Source: Streptomyces klenkii
Lineage (GTDB): Bacteria; Actinomycetota; Actinomycetes; Streptomycetales; Streptomycetaceae
DNA: 64,000 nt
Reading direction: 5' to 3'
Assembly (NCBI RefSeq): GCF_003626645.1
Contig: NZ_RBAM01000007.1
Coordinates: 434,001 to 498,000, forward strand
Shown: positions 38,601 to 46,650 of the stretch, one piece after another
Position numbering within the stretch: the stretch's first letter is position 1
How the letters are laid out: each line of letters opens with the position of its first letter
The notes under the pieces: model-generated
Told to the model about the DNA's origin: nothing
Databases searched by the model: none
Seen by the model: only the letters and a program-made list of their open reading frames with translations
Position numbers and translations under genes: made by a program

Positions 38601-38817
38601 GCCGAATCCTGCCGACGGCCGCTGGAGTCGTCGCGCAAGCGCCGTAGGCAGGAGCGGGGGAACCAAGGTAGGCGCCGGAAACGGCTCCTCGGCCTCAAGC
38701 AGGGCCGCGGGACCGGGACCGGCTAGGGGTGAAGCCGAGTGTGCTCGCACAGCGCGCACAGGAGGCCGGGCGAACTCACAGCCCGAACCCGACAGCTCAC
38801 CTCGTAGGCGTCGGTGA
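38601..38817 (+). promoter_or_regulatory. Cyclic di-AMP (ydaO/yuaA) riboswitch upstream of rpfA
   Basis: The leader contains the conserved ydaO/yuaA blocks in order: GCCGAATCCTGCCG at the 5' end, GGCAGGAGCGGGGGAACCAA (38652-38671), GGGGTGAAGCC (38727-38737), CCCGAACCCGACAGCTCACC and TCGTAGGCGTC at the 3' end. This class senses c-di-AMP, and in Streptomyces it is known to control rpfA-type cell-wall hydrolase genes, lowering expression when c-di-AMP is high. CTCACC (38794-38799) at the aptamer 3' end can also pair with GGTGAG (38811-38816), which contains the ribosome binding site, so translation could be controlled too. Confidence 0.9.
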
Positions 38818-38828
38818 GGAAACGACTC

Positions 38829-39572
38829 ATGTCCAAGGGCAAGCACCGTCGTCCGTCCAAGGCCGTCCGTATCGTCACGCTCGCCGGCGTCGCCGGCGCC
38901 GCTGTGGCCGCCCCGCTGATGGTCGCCACCTCCGCCAACGCCGCTTCCGTCTCCACGTGGGACAAGGTCGCCGAGTGCGAGTCCGGCGGCAACTGGTCCA
39001 CCAACACCGGCAACGGCTACTTCGGCGGTCTGCAGTTCTCGCAGTCGTCCTGGAACGCCGCCGGCGGCCAGCGGTACGCCGACCGCGCCGACCACGCCTC
39101 CAAGAGCGCCCAGATCGCCGTGGCCGAGAAGCTGCTCGCCCTCCAGGGCCCGGGTGCCTGGACCTGCGCCGGCGCCGGCAACCTGACGTCCGGCGGCGCG
39201 AAGGCGGACGTCGACCCGGGCTCCGGCTCCTCGGGCAAGTCCGCCCGCTCCGGCGGCTCCGTCTCGGGCAAGTCCCACGCGGACCGCAGCGAGCGCCAGG
39301 CCGCGCCGAAGAAGGCCGCGCCCAAGCGCACCGCCCCGCAGACCGCCGAGCGCGACGAGGCCCCGGCCCCGAAGCCGGCCCCGAGCCACTCCGCTCCGCA
39401 GTCCTACAAGGTCGGTGACGGCGAGTACGAGGTCAAGGAGGGCGACACCCTCTCCAAGATCGCCGACGCCAAGAACGTCAAGGGCGGCTGGCAGAAGCTG
39501 TACGACCGCAACAAGGACATCGTCCAGGACGCGGACGTGATCTTCGTCGGCCAGAAGCTGCACCTCAGCTGA
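38829..39572 (+). CDS. rpfA: Resuscitation-promoting factor with C-terminal LysM domain (RpfA-like)
   Basis: The 247-residue secreted muralytic enzyme has a signal peptide ending in ATSANA, an Rpf domain (about 42-115) with STWDKVAECESGGNWSTNTG (catalytic Glu in E-C-E-S-G-G), GGLQFSQSSWNAAGG and IAVAEKLLALQGPGAWTCAG, a Lys/Pro/Ala linker, and a LysM domain YEVKEGDTLSKIADAK ... GGWQKLYDRNKDIV for wall binding. The ATG at 38829 follows GGTGAGG (38811-38817). It is controlled by the upstream riboswitch and ended by a strong hairpin. Confidence 0.95.
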   Translation: MSKGKHRRPSKAVRIVTLAGVAGAAVAAPLMVATSANAASVSTWDKVAECESGGNWSTNTGNGYFGGLQFSQSSWNAAGGQRYADRADHASKSAQIAVAEKLLALQGPGAWTCAGAGNLTSGGAKADVDPGSGSSGKSARSGGSVSGKSHADRSERQAAPKKAAPKRTAPQTAERDEAPAPKPAPSHSAPQSYKVGDGEYEVKEGDTLSKIADAKNVKGGWQKLYDRNKDIVQDADVIFVGQKLHLS

Positions 39573-39582
39573 CCGAGCTGAC

Positions 39583-39612
39583 AGGGGCGGCCCACGCGAG
39601 TGGGCCGCCCCT
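39583..39612 (+). terminator. Rho-independent terminator after rpfA
   Basis: Arms 39583-39594 and 39601-39612 (12 bp, perfect) with loop CGCGAG, followed by CTTTGGCTTTT. Confidence 0.9.
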
Positions 39613-39792
39613 CTTTGGCTTTTCCGGGCAAATTCCTCATCCGTGCGGCATTCTCGTCATTTGTGCTGCTGTGATGATTTTTCTGACTTTTCGGATTCTT
39701 CGGCCCGGAAACACCATCCAACGGCGAGGTGAGCCTCCGGCGCCCGTTAGGCTCGTGCAGCAGAACCTCAGACACACACGAAGGAGACCCTC

Positions 39793-41073
39793 GTGCCGTC
39801 CATCGACGTCGTCGTAGCTCGCGAGATCCTCGACTCGCGAGGCAACCCCACGGTCGAGGTCGAGGTCGGCCTCGACGACGGCTCCACGGGCCGTGCCGCC
39901 GTGCCGTCCGGCGCCTCCACCGGCGCCTTCGAAGCCATCGAGCTCCGCGACGGTGACAAGAACCGTTACATGGGCAAGGGCGTCGAGAAGGCCGTCCTGG
40001 CCGTCATCGAGCAGATCGGCCCGGAGCTCGTCGGCTACGACGCCACCGAGCAGCGCCTGATCGACCAGGCCATGTTCGACCTGGACGCCACCGACAACAA
40101 GGGCTCGCTCGGCGCCAACGCCATCCTGGGCGTCTCCCTCGCCGTCGCGCACGCCGCCTCCGAGGCCTCCGACCTGCCGCTCTTCCGCTACCTCGGCGGC
40201 CCGAACGCGCACCTGCTGCCCGTTCCGATGATGAACATCCTGAACGGCGGCTCGCACGCCGACTCCAACGTGGACATCCAGGAGTTCATGATCGCGCCGA
40301 TCGGCGCGGAGTCCTTCTCCGAGGCCCTGCGCTGGGGCACCGAGGTCTACCACACCCTCAAGTCGGTGCTGAAGACCAAGGGCCTGTCCACCGGCCTGGG
40401 CGACGAGGGCGGCTTCGCCCCCAACCTCGGCTCCAACCGCGAGGCCCTCGACCTCATCCTCGAGGCCATCAAGCAGGCCGGCTACACCCCCGGCCAGGAC
40501 ATCGCGCTCGCGCTCGACGTCGCCGCCTCCGAGTTCTACAAGGACGGCGCCTACACCTTCGAGGGCAAGTCCCGCACCGCCGCCGAGATGACCGAGTACT
40601 ACGCGGAGCTCGTCGCCGCGTACCCGCTGGTCTCCATCGAGGACCCGCTGTTCGAGGACGACTGGGACGGCTGGAAGACCCTCACCGACAAGCTCGGCGA
40701 CAAGGTGCAGATCGTCGGCGACGACCTGTTCGTCACCAACCCGGAGCGCCTCGGCCGCGGCATCGAGGAGGGCGCCGCCAACGCCCTGCTGGTCAAGGTC
40801 AACCAGATCGGCTCGCTGACCGAGACCCTCGACGCCGTCGAGCTGGCCCAGCGCAACGGCTTCAAGTGCATGATGTCGCACCGCTCCGGTGAGACCGAGG
40901 ACGTCACCATCGCCGACCTGGCCGTCGCCACCAACTGCGGCCAGATCAAGACCGGTGCCCCGGCCCGCTCCGAGCGCGTCGCCAAGTACAACCAGCTCCT
41001 GCGCATCGAGGAGATCCTGGACGACGCCGCGGTCTACGCCGGCCGCAGCGCCTTCCCGCGCTTCAAGGGCTGA
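39793..41073 (+). CDS. eno: Enolase (phosphopyruvate hydratase)
   Basis: Enolase converts 2-phosphoglycerate to PEP in glycolysis. The 426-residue protein has the N-terminal VVAREILDSRGNPTVEVEV, GAPSGAST-type loop VPSGASTGAFEAIELRD, catalytic Glu region MMNILNGGSHADSNVDIQEF, GDEGGFAPNL, metal-binding Asp/Glu in ALDVAASEFY and SIEDPLFEDDW, and the signature LLVKVNQIGSLTET and MMSHRSGETED. Start is a GTG at 39793 with AAGGAG 6 bases upstream. A perfect 16-bp hairpin follows, so it is separate from the divIC operon. Confidence 0.98.
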   Translation: MPSIDVVVAREILDSRGNPTVEVEVGLDDGSTGRAAVPSGASTGAFEAIELRDGDKNRYMGKGVEKAVLAVIEQIGPELVGYDATEQRLIDQAMFDLDATDNKGSLGANAILGVSLAVAHAASEASDLPLFRYLGGPNAHLLPVPMMNILNGGSHADSNVDIQEFMIAPIGAESFSEALRWGTEVYHTLKSVLKTKGLSTGLGDEGGFAPNLGSNREALDLILEAIKQAGYTPGQDIALALDVAASEFYKDGAYTFEGKSRTAAEMTEYYAELVAAYPLVSIEDPLFEDDWDGWKTLTDKLGDKVQIVGDDLFVTNPERLGRGIEEGAANALLVKVNQIGSLTETLDAVELAQRNGFKCMMSHRSGETEDVTIADLAVATNCGQIKTGAPARSERVAKYNQLLRIEEILDDAAVYAGRSAFPRFKG

Positions 41074-41145
41074 CACCCCGGGGGCTGAACACCTCAGGGG
41101 CTCGAAGCTCCGGGGCTGACACGGCCTCAGAACCGCAGCCTCACC

Positions 41146-41184
41146 ACGTCCCCGGCCACGGTCCCGTACCGTGGCCGGGGACGT
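41146..41184 (+). terminator. 16-bp hairpin after eno
   Basis: Arms 41146-41161 and 41169-41184 are perfectly complementary around a 7-base loop. Confidence 0.85.
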
Positions 41185-41230
41185 ACGTTCGTAGCGGGAC
41201 TGCGGGCGACCAGGACCTCGGGGAGGCGAA

Positions 41231-41695
41231 GTGGCGGCGGACCGTTCCACCGCGACCAGGCTCAGGGCGCTCGGCTCGGTGCTCGTCCAGGGCCCCACGG
41301 CCCGCGTCTACCGCGCCCGGGGCCCGCGCCGCAGCCGGCTGACCGGCCGCGCGGCGCTGCTGGCGCTCGTCGTCTGCTCGCTGGTCGTCGCCCTCGCCTA
41401 CCCCATGCGCCAGTGGGTCACCCAGCGTTCCGACATCGCTGACCAGCGCCGCCAGTCCGAGCGCGCCCGCGAGCAGGTGCAGCGGCTGGAGGACGAGAAG
41501 GCGCGGCTGGAGGACCCGGCGTACGTCGAGCAGCAGGCGCGCGAGCACCTGCACTACCTGCGCCCCGGTGAGACGGGCTTCAGCGTGGTCGACGGCAGCG
41601 GCACCGCCCGCCGCCCCCGGGACCAGGGCGCCGCCGACCGCCCCTGGTACAGCAATCTGTGGGACGGTGTGGACGCCGCGGACACCCCGCGCTGA
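41231..41695 (+). CDS. Septum formation initiator family protein (DivIC/FtsB-like)
   Basis: The 154-residue bitopic membrane protein has a cytoplasmic basic N-terminus, one membrane helix AALLALVVCSLVVALAYPM (about 42-60), then an extracytoplasmic coiled coil (DQRRQSERAREQVQRLEDEK) and the family ending YVEQQAREHLHYLRPGETGF. DivIC/FtsB proteins form the FtsQ-FtsL-DivIC subcomplex of the division septum; in Streptomyces they support sporulation septation. GTG at 41231 has GGAGG nearby. First gene of an actinobacterial operon with DUF501 and ppx. Confidence 0.9.
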   Translation: MAADRSTATRLRALGSVLVQGPTARVYRARGPRRSRLTGRAALLALVVCSLVVALAYPMRQWVTQRSDIADQRRQSERAREQVQRLEDEKARLEDPAYVEQQAREHLHYLRPGETGFSVVDGSGTARRPRDQGAADRPWYSNLWDGVDAADTPR

Positions 41696-41760
41696 CGCCC
41701 CCGGCACCGCCCCCGCACGCGAACGCCGCCCCTTTATACGTACGAGCGCCGGCACCACCG

Positions 41761-41802
41761 AGCGAAGACGACCCTCAGCGAAGACGACCCAGCGAAGACG
41801 AC
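41761..41802 (+). repeat. Three copies of AGCGAAGACGAC
   Basis: The 12-base word occurs at 41761-41772, 41777-41788 and 41791-41802 in the gap between divIC and DUF501, directly before the DUF501 start codon. Confidence 0.6.
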
Positions 41803-41814
41803 ACGAGCGAGCAC

Positions 41815-42357
41815 ATGGACACCCCTCCGCCCCAGACCGAGCCCACCGAGCCCACCGCCGCCGACATCGAGGCGTTCAAGGAGCAGCTCGGCCGCCCGCC
41901 GCGCGGGCTGCGCGCGATCGCCCACCGCTGCCCCTGCGGTCAGCCGGACGTGGTCGAGACCGCCCCCCGGCTGCCGGACGGCACGCCGTTCCCGACGACG
42001 TACTACCTGACCTGCCCGCGCGCCGCCTCCGCGATCGGCACGCTGGAGGGCTCGGGCCTGATGAAGGAGATGCAGGACCGGCTGGCGACCGACCCGGAGC
42101 TCGCCGCCGCCTACCGCGCCGCGCACGAGGACTACCTCCGCCGCCGCGACGCGATCGAGGTCCTGGAGGGCTTCCCGAGCGCGGGCGGCATGCCCGACCG
42201 CGTCAAGTGCCTGCACGTGCTGGTGGGTCACTCGCTGGTGGCGGGCCCGGGTGTGAACCCGTTCGGCGACGAGGCGCTGGCGCTGCTGCCCGAGTGGTGG
42301 GCCAAGGGCCCGTGCGTGACCCCGTGCGCCGCCCCGGACGGCGGTGACGAGAAGTGA
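41815..42357 (+). CDS. DUF501 domain protein
   Basis: The 180-residue soluble protein has the DUF501 pattern: FKEQLGRPPRGLRAIAHRCP (about 19-38), CGQPDVVETAPRLPDGTPFP, YYLTCPRAASAIGTLEGSGL, and RVKCLHVLVGHSLVAGPGVN with NPFGDEAL. Conserved Cys and His residues (HRCPCG, TCP, KCLH) could bind a metal. Function unknown, although its fixed position between divIC and ppx in actinobacteria suggests a link to growth or phosphate control. Start ATG 41815; the Shine-Dalgarno is weak. It overlaps ppx by 4 bases (GTGA). Confidence 0.9.
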   Translation: MDTPPPQTEPTEPTAADIEAFKEQLGRPPRGLRAIAHRCPCGQPDVVETAPRLPDGTPFPTTYYLTCPRAASAIGTLEGSGLMKEMQDRLATDPELAAAYRAAHEDYLRRRDAIEVLEGFPSAGGMPDRVKCLHVLVGHSLVAGPGVNPFGDEALALLPEWWAKGPCVTPCAAPDGGDEK

Positions 42358-43295
42358 CCCGCGTCGCCGCCATCGACTGCGGTACGAACTCGATCCGCCT
42401 GCTCGTCGCCGATCTCGACGCCGCGACCGGCGCGTTCACCGAGCTCGACCGCCGGATGACGATCGTCCGCCTGGGCCAGGGCGTGGACCGCACGGGCCGG
42501 CTGGCGGACGAGGCCCTGGAGCGGACGTTCGCGGCCTGCCGGGAGTTCGCAGAGGTCATCCGCGATCTGAAGGCCGAGCGGGTGCGCTTCGTCGCCACCT
42601 CCGCCTCGCGCGACGCCGAGAACCGCGAGGACTTCGTGCGCGGCGTGGTGGGCATCCTGGGCGTGGAGCCCGAGGTGATCAGCGGTGACCAGGAGGCCGA
42701 GTTCTCCTTCACCGGCGCCACCAAGGAGCTGGCCGGCCGGGCGGACCTGGCGAAGCCGTTCCTCGTCGTGGACATCGGCGGCGGCTCCACGGAGTTCGTC
42801 GTCGGCGAGGAGCATGTCCGGGCCGCCCGCAGCGTCGACGTCGGCTGCGTGCGCATGACGGAGCGCCACCTCGTCGCGGACGGCGTCGTCGTGGACCCGC
42901 CGACGCCGGAGCGCATCGCCGCGATACGCGAGGACGTCGAGGCCGCCCTCGACCTGGCCGAGGAGGCCGTGCCGCTCGCCGAGGCCCGTACGCTCGTCGG
43001 CCTGGCCGGCTCGGTGACCACGGTCGCGGCGATCGCGCTGGGCCTGACCGACTACGACTGGACGCGCATCCACCACGCGCGGATCTCCCTGGAGCAGGTC
43101 CGGGAGATCACCGGGCGGCTGCTCGCCGCGACGCACGAGGAGCGCGCGGCGATCCCCGTGATGCACCCGGGCCGGGTCGACGTGATCTGTGCCGGTGCGC
43201 TCGTGCTGCAAGCAATCATGGAGCGCGTGGGCGCCCGTGAGGTCGTCGTCAGCGAACACGACATTCTGGACGGAATCGCCTGGTCCATCGCCTGA
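42354..43295 (+). CDS. ppx: Exopolyphosphatase / Ppx-GppA phosphatase
   Basis: The 313-residue ASKHA-fold enzyme degrades polyphosphate or converts pppGpp. It has phosphate-1 loop AAIDCGTNSIRLLVAD (4-19), RRMTIVRLGQGVDRTG, the catalytic Glu region ISGDQEAEFSFTGA, phosphate-2 VVDIGGGSTEFVVGEE, and the adenosine-type GLAGSVTTVAAIALG. This is the short form that lacks the C-terminal HD domain, as in other actinobacterial Ppx1 proteins. GTG start overlaps the DUF501 stop. Confidence 0.93.
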   Translation: MTRVAAIDCGTNSIRLLVADLDAATGAFTELDRRMTIVRLGQGVDRTGRLADEALERTFAACREFAEVIRDLKAERVRFVATSASRDAENREDFVRGVVGILGVEPEVISGDQEAEFSFTGATKELAGRADLAKPFLVVDIGGGSTEFVVGEEHVRAARSVDVGCVRMTERHLVADGVVVDPPTPERIAAIREDVEAALDLAEEAVPLAEARTLVGLAGSVTTVAAIALGLTDYDWTRIHHARISLEQVREITGRLLAATHEERAAIPVMHPGRVDVICAGALVLQAIMERVGAREVVVSEHDILDGIAWSIA

Positions 43296-43675
43296 GAAGG
43301 CACCCCGCGAGGGCCCCTCCGGGGGCCTCCGGGAAAAAGTTCGTGAAATCCTTCACATGAAAAAAGGGAGCGTTGGCGGCGCGAAGGGTCCCGTTGGGCC
43401 CTTCCGGGGCCTCCAGGGGTCCCCGCGGCGGATTGCCGTCCGGTTTCGGGCGGCTTAAAGAGATGTTTATGTGAGGGCCGCCGCGGCAGTGGTCTAGTCA
43501 ACCTGACGCCCACAAGGCCAGTTCAACGGGGGTTCCCAACGCATCCGGAGCCGTAGTGGTTCCCTTACGGCCGTATGGCATGGGTCACGGCGGCGGCGGA
43601 GTGTAGCAGATACCCTCAGGCCCCTTGTGAAGGGGCTCACGAGCACCCCCACCAAGAGTGCTGGATACTCGAATC
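43296..43675. other. 380-base intergenic region upstream of ndh
   Basis: After ppx there is a GGCCCC-TCCG-GGGGCC hairpin (43312-43327) and a second GC-rich arm pair near 43380-43420. TTTAAAGAGATGTTTATG-like AT-rich sequence lies at about 43454-43471. A -10-like TACCCT (43612-43617) and a Rex-like operator lie just before ndh. No gene is supported. Confidence 0.5.
43625..43642 (+). promoter_or_regulatory. Rex (redox repressor) operator-like inverted repeat
   Basis: TTGTGAAGGGGCTCACGA has the TGTGA-N6-TCACA pattern of Rex sites with one mismatch. It starts 7 bases after a TACCCT -10 box and so covers the predicted transcription start of the NADH dehydrogenase gene. Rex senses NADH/NAD+ and is known to control respiratory genes in Streptomyces. 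Confidence 0.6.
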
Positions 43676-45067
43676 ATGAGCACCACGGAGCGTCCACGGA
43701 TCCTCGTAGTAGGCGGTGGGTACGTCGGCCTGTACGCGGCGCGCCGCATCCTCAAGAAGATGCGGTACGGCGAGGCGACCGTCACGGTCGTCGACCCGCG
43801 TTCGTACATGACCTACCAGCCCTTCCTGCCCGAAGCAGCTGCCGGCAGCATCTCCCCCCGCCACGTCGTGGTGCCGCTGCGACGCGTGCTCCCCAAGGCG
43901 GAGGTCCTCACCGGCCGCGTCACCACCATCGACCAGGACCGCAAGGTCGCCACCGTCGCGCCGCTCGTCGGCGAGGCGTACGAGCTGCCCTTCGACTACC
44001 TGATCGTCACGCTCGGCGCCGTCTCCCGCACCTTCCCGATCCCCGGCCTCGCCGAGAACGGCATCGGCATGAAGGGCGTCGAGGAGGCCATCGGCCTGCG
44101 CAACCACGTCCTGGAGCAGCTCGACAAGGCTGACTCCACGACCGACGAGGAGATCCGCCGCAAGGCGCTGACCTTCGTCTTCATCGGCGGCGGCTTCGCG
44201 GGTGCGGAGACCATCGGCGAGGTCGAGGACATGGCGCGCGACGCCGCCAAGTACTACCCGAACGTCAAGCGCGAGGACATGCGGTTCGTCCTCGTCGACG
44301 CCGCCGACAAGATCCTCCCCGAGGTCGGCCCCAAGCTCGGCGCGTACGGCAAGGCGCACCTGGAGAGCCGCGGCATCGAGATCCACCTCTCGACGTCGAT
44401 GGACTCCTGCATCGACGGCCACGTCGTGCTGAAGAACGGCCTCGAGGTCGACTCCAACACGATCGTGTGGACCGCGGGCGTCAAGCCCAACCCGGCGCTG
44501 GCCCGCTTCGGCCTGCCGCTCGGCCCGCGCGGCCACGTCGACACCCTGCCGACCCTCCAGGTCAACGGCACCGACTACATCTGGGCCGCGGGCGACAACG
44601 CCCAGGTGCCGGACCTCGTCGGCCGCGCCGCGGGCAACGAGAACGCCTGGTGCCCGCCGAACGCCCAGCACGCGCTGCGCCAGGCCAAGGTCCTCGGCGA
44701 CAACGTCATCTCGGCGATGCGCGGCTTCGGCGCCGCCCAGACCGAGTACAAGCACGCCAACAAGGGTGCGGTGGCGGGCCTCGGCCTCCACAAGGGCGTG
44801 GCGATGATCGTCATGGGCAAGATGAAGATCAAGCTCAAGGGCCGCCTCGCCTGGTACATGCACCGCGGCTACCACGGTCTGGCCATGCCGACCTGGAACC
44901 GGAAGATCCGCGTCTTCGCGGACTGGACCCTCGGCATGTTCCTCAAGCGCGAGGTCGTCTCCCTGCGCGCCATGGAGAACCCCCGCGAGGAGTTCTACGA
45001 GGCCGCGAAGCCGGCCCCCCGCCCGCAGGCCGACTCCGTTCCCTCGGAGAAGGCGAAGGCCTCCTAA
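43676..45067 (+). CDS. ndh: Type II NADH dehydrogenase (NDH-2)
   Basis: This monotopic flavoprotein passes electrons from NADH to menaquinone without pumping protons. The 463-residue protein has the FAD-binding RILVVGGGYVGLYAARRI (8-25), PEAAAGSISPRHVVVPLR, the NADH-binding FVFIGGGFAGAETIGEVEDM, IVWTAGVKPNP, the second FAD segment YIWAAGDNAQVPD, and an amphipathic C-terminal region RLAWYMHRGYHGLAMPTWNR for membrane attachment. ATG 43676 is used from the conserved N-terminus; it has no Shine-Dalgarno, and the in-frame GTG 43658 is an alternative. A Rex-like operator lies 34 bases upstream. Confidence 0.94.
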   Translation: MSTTERPRILVVGGGYVGLYAARRILKKMRYGEATVTVVDPRSYMTYQPFLPEAAAGSISPRHVVVPLRRVLPKAEVLTGRVTTIDQDRKVATVAPLVGEAYELPFDYLIVTLGAVSRTFPIPGLAENGIGMKGVEEAIGLRNHVLEQLDKADSTTDEEIRRKALTFVFIGGGFAGAETIGEVEDMARDAAKYYPNVKREDMRFVLVDAADKILPEVGPKLGAYGKAHLESRGIEIHLSTSMDSCIDGHVVLKNGLEVDSNTIVWTAGVKPNPALARFGLPLGPRGHVDTLPTLQVNGTDYIWAAGDNAQVPDLVGRAAGNENAWCPPNAQHALRQAKVLGDNVISAMRGFGAAQTEYKHANKGAVAGLGLHKGVAMIVMGKMKIKLKGRLAWYMHRGYHGLAMPTWNRKIRVFADWTLGMFLKREVVSLRAMENPREEFYEAAKPAPRPQADSVPSEKAKAS

Positions 45068-45102
45068 CGGCGGTCGCGGCTCGGCCGCGGTCAATCAGTC
45101 GG

Positions 45103-45139
45103 CAACGGCGTCCACCAATCCGTGGGGTGGACGCCGTTG
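45103..45139 (+). terminator. 14-bp hairpin after ndh
   Basis: Arms 45103-45116 and 45126-45139 are perfectly complementary with a 9-base loop. Confidence 0.8.
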
Positions 45140-45261
45140 TCGTATGTCCGGCCACCGACAGTTGATCTAATCTGACTGAACGGGACTACGGTGCCGACTC
45201 TTGGTGTTTAGGTGTCAGTTGAACGTTTCTCCTGACCTTGCATCATGGAGGTGTGTGCGAC

Positions 45262-46578
45262 ATGGCCGACGCCGCTCGACGGCTCACCGCGCTCGCGGAA
45301 GAGGTTCTGGGAGCCCCGCTCCCGCTCCGGATCCGCGCCTGGGACCGCAGCGAGTACGGCCCCCCGGGCACCCCCGCCGCCCCCGTGCTGGTCATCCGGC
45401 GCCGCCGCGCCCTGCGCCGGCTGCTGTGGAAGCCGGGCGAGCTGGGCCTCGCCCGCGCGTGGGTCGCGGGCGACATCGACGTCGAAGGCGACCTCTACGA
45501 GGCGCTCGACCTGCTGGCCGGCTCCCTGTGGGAGCGCGGCGAGGACACCCCCCGCTCCGGCCTCGCCGCCCTCCTGGCGGCCGTGCGCGACCCGCGCCTG
45601 CGCGCCGCGGGCGGCGAGCTGGTGAAGCTGGCCGGCCCCGGGCTGCCGCCCCGCCCGCCCCGCGAGGAGGCCCGCAGGACGAGCGGCCCGCTGCACACCC
45701 TGCGCCGCGACAAGCAGTCCATCAGCCACCACTACGACGTCGGCAACACCTTCTACGAGCGGGTCCTGGGCCCCTCGATGGTGTACTCCTGCGCGTACTG
45801 GGAGAGTCCGCAGTCCACCCTTGAGGAGGCGCAGCGCGCCAAGCTGGACCTCGTCTGCCGCAAGCTCGACCTCCGGCCCGGGCAGCGGCTCCTCGACGTC
45901 GGCTGCGGCTGGGGCTCGATGGTGCTGCACGCCGCCCGCGAGTACGGGGTGAGCGCCGTCGGCATCACCCTCTCCCAGGAGCAGGCCGCCTACGCCCGCA
46001 AGCGCATCGCCGAGGCCGGCCTGGCGGACCGCATCGAGATCCGGGTCCAGGACTACCGCGAGATCTCCGACGGCCCCTTCGACGCGATCTCCTCGATCGG
46101 CATGGCCGAGCACGTCGGCTCCGCCCGCTATGCCGAGTACGCCGCCGACGTCCACGCCCTCCTCAAGCCGGGCGGCCGGCTGCTCAACCACCAGATCGCC
46201 CGCCGCCCCCTGAAGGACGAGGAGGCCTACGAGGTCGACGAGTTCATCGACCGCTACGTCTTCCCCGACGGCGAGCTCGCCCCCGTCGGCCGCACCGTGG
46301 CCCAGCTGGAGGAGGCCGGGTTCGAGGTGCGCGACGTGGAGTCGCTGCGCGAGCACTACGCCCTGACGCTCCGCCAGTGGGTCGCCAACCTCCAGAAGCA
46401 CTGGGCGGAGGCCGTGGACCTCACCTCGGCGGGCCGCGCCCGCGTCTGGCGGCTCTACATGGCCGCGTCGGCCCTGTCCTTCGAGCGGAACAGGATCGGC
46501 GTCAACCAGGTGCTGGCCGTCCGCACGCCCGGGACGGGCGCGGCGGGGATGCCGCTGCGGGCGCGGGACTGGCGCTAG
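45262..46578 (+). CDS. Cyclopropane-fatty-acyl-phospholipid synthase family methyltransferase
   Basis: The 438-residue protein is an SAM-dependent enzyme that modifies acyl chains of membrane lipids. It has an N-terminal lipid-binding region (LLWKPGELGLARAWVAGDID, V/I-EGDLYEAL), then DKQSISHHYDVGNTFYERVL, the SAM loop RLLDVGCGWGSMVLHAA, GITLSQEQAAYARKR, and the conserved ISSIGMAEHVG with the active-site Glu. Strong GGAGGTG lies 12 bases before the ATG at 45262. Convergent with the ABC permease at 46651 across a shared hairpin. The family includes cyclopropane synthases and mycolic-acid-type methyltransferases; the exact product is not determined. Confidence 0.92.
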   Translation: MADAARRLTALAEEVLGAPLPLRIRAWDRSEYGPPGTPAAPVLVIRRRRALRRLLWKPGELGLARAWVAGDIDVEGDLYEALDLLAGSLWERGEDTPRSGLAALLAAVRDPRLRAAGGELVKLAGPGLPPRPPREEARRTSGPLHTLRRDKQSISHHYDVGNTFYERVLGPSMVYSCAYWESPQSTLEEAQRAKLDLVCRKLDLRPGQRLLDVGCGWGSMVLHAAREYGVSAVGITLSQEQAAYARKRIAEAGLADRIEIRVQDYREISDGPFDAISSIGMAEHVGSARYAEYAADVHALLKPGGRLLNHQIARRPLKDEEAYEVDEFIDRYVFPDGELAPVGRTVAQLEEAGFEVRDVESLREHYALTLRQWVANLQKHWAEAVDLTSAGRARVWRLYMAASALSFERNRIGVNQVLAVRTPGTGAAGMPLRARDWR

Positions 46579-46597
46579 AGGCGGAACCGGACGCGAA

Positions 46598-46630
46598 AGG
46601 GGCCCCGCGGCGTGCTGCCGTGGGGCCCCT
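46598..46630. terminator. 14-bp hairpin shared by two convergent genes
   Basis: Arms 46598-46611 and 46617-46630 pair over 14 positions with one G-T, loop GTGCT. It lies between the methyltransferase gene and the minus-strand ABC permease gene. Confidence 0.8.
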
Positions 46631-46650
46631 GTTCCGTCCGTGCGTGCCGG

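Noticed and set aside
45214..45236. GTCAG...CTGAC inverted repeat before the cyclopropane-synthase-family gene
   Set aside because: Only five matching bases per arm with a 13-base gap; too weak to call an operator.
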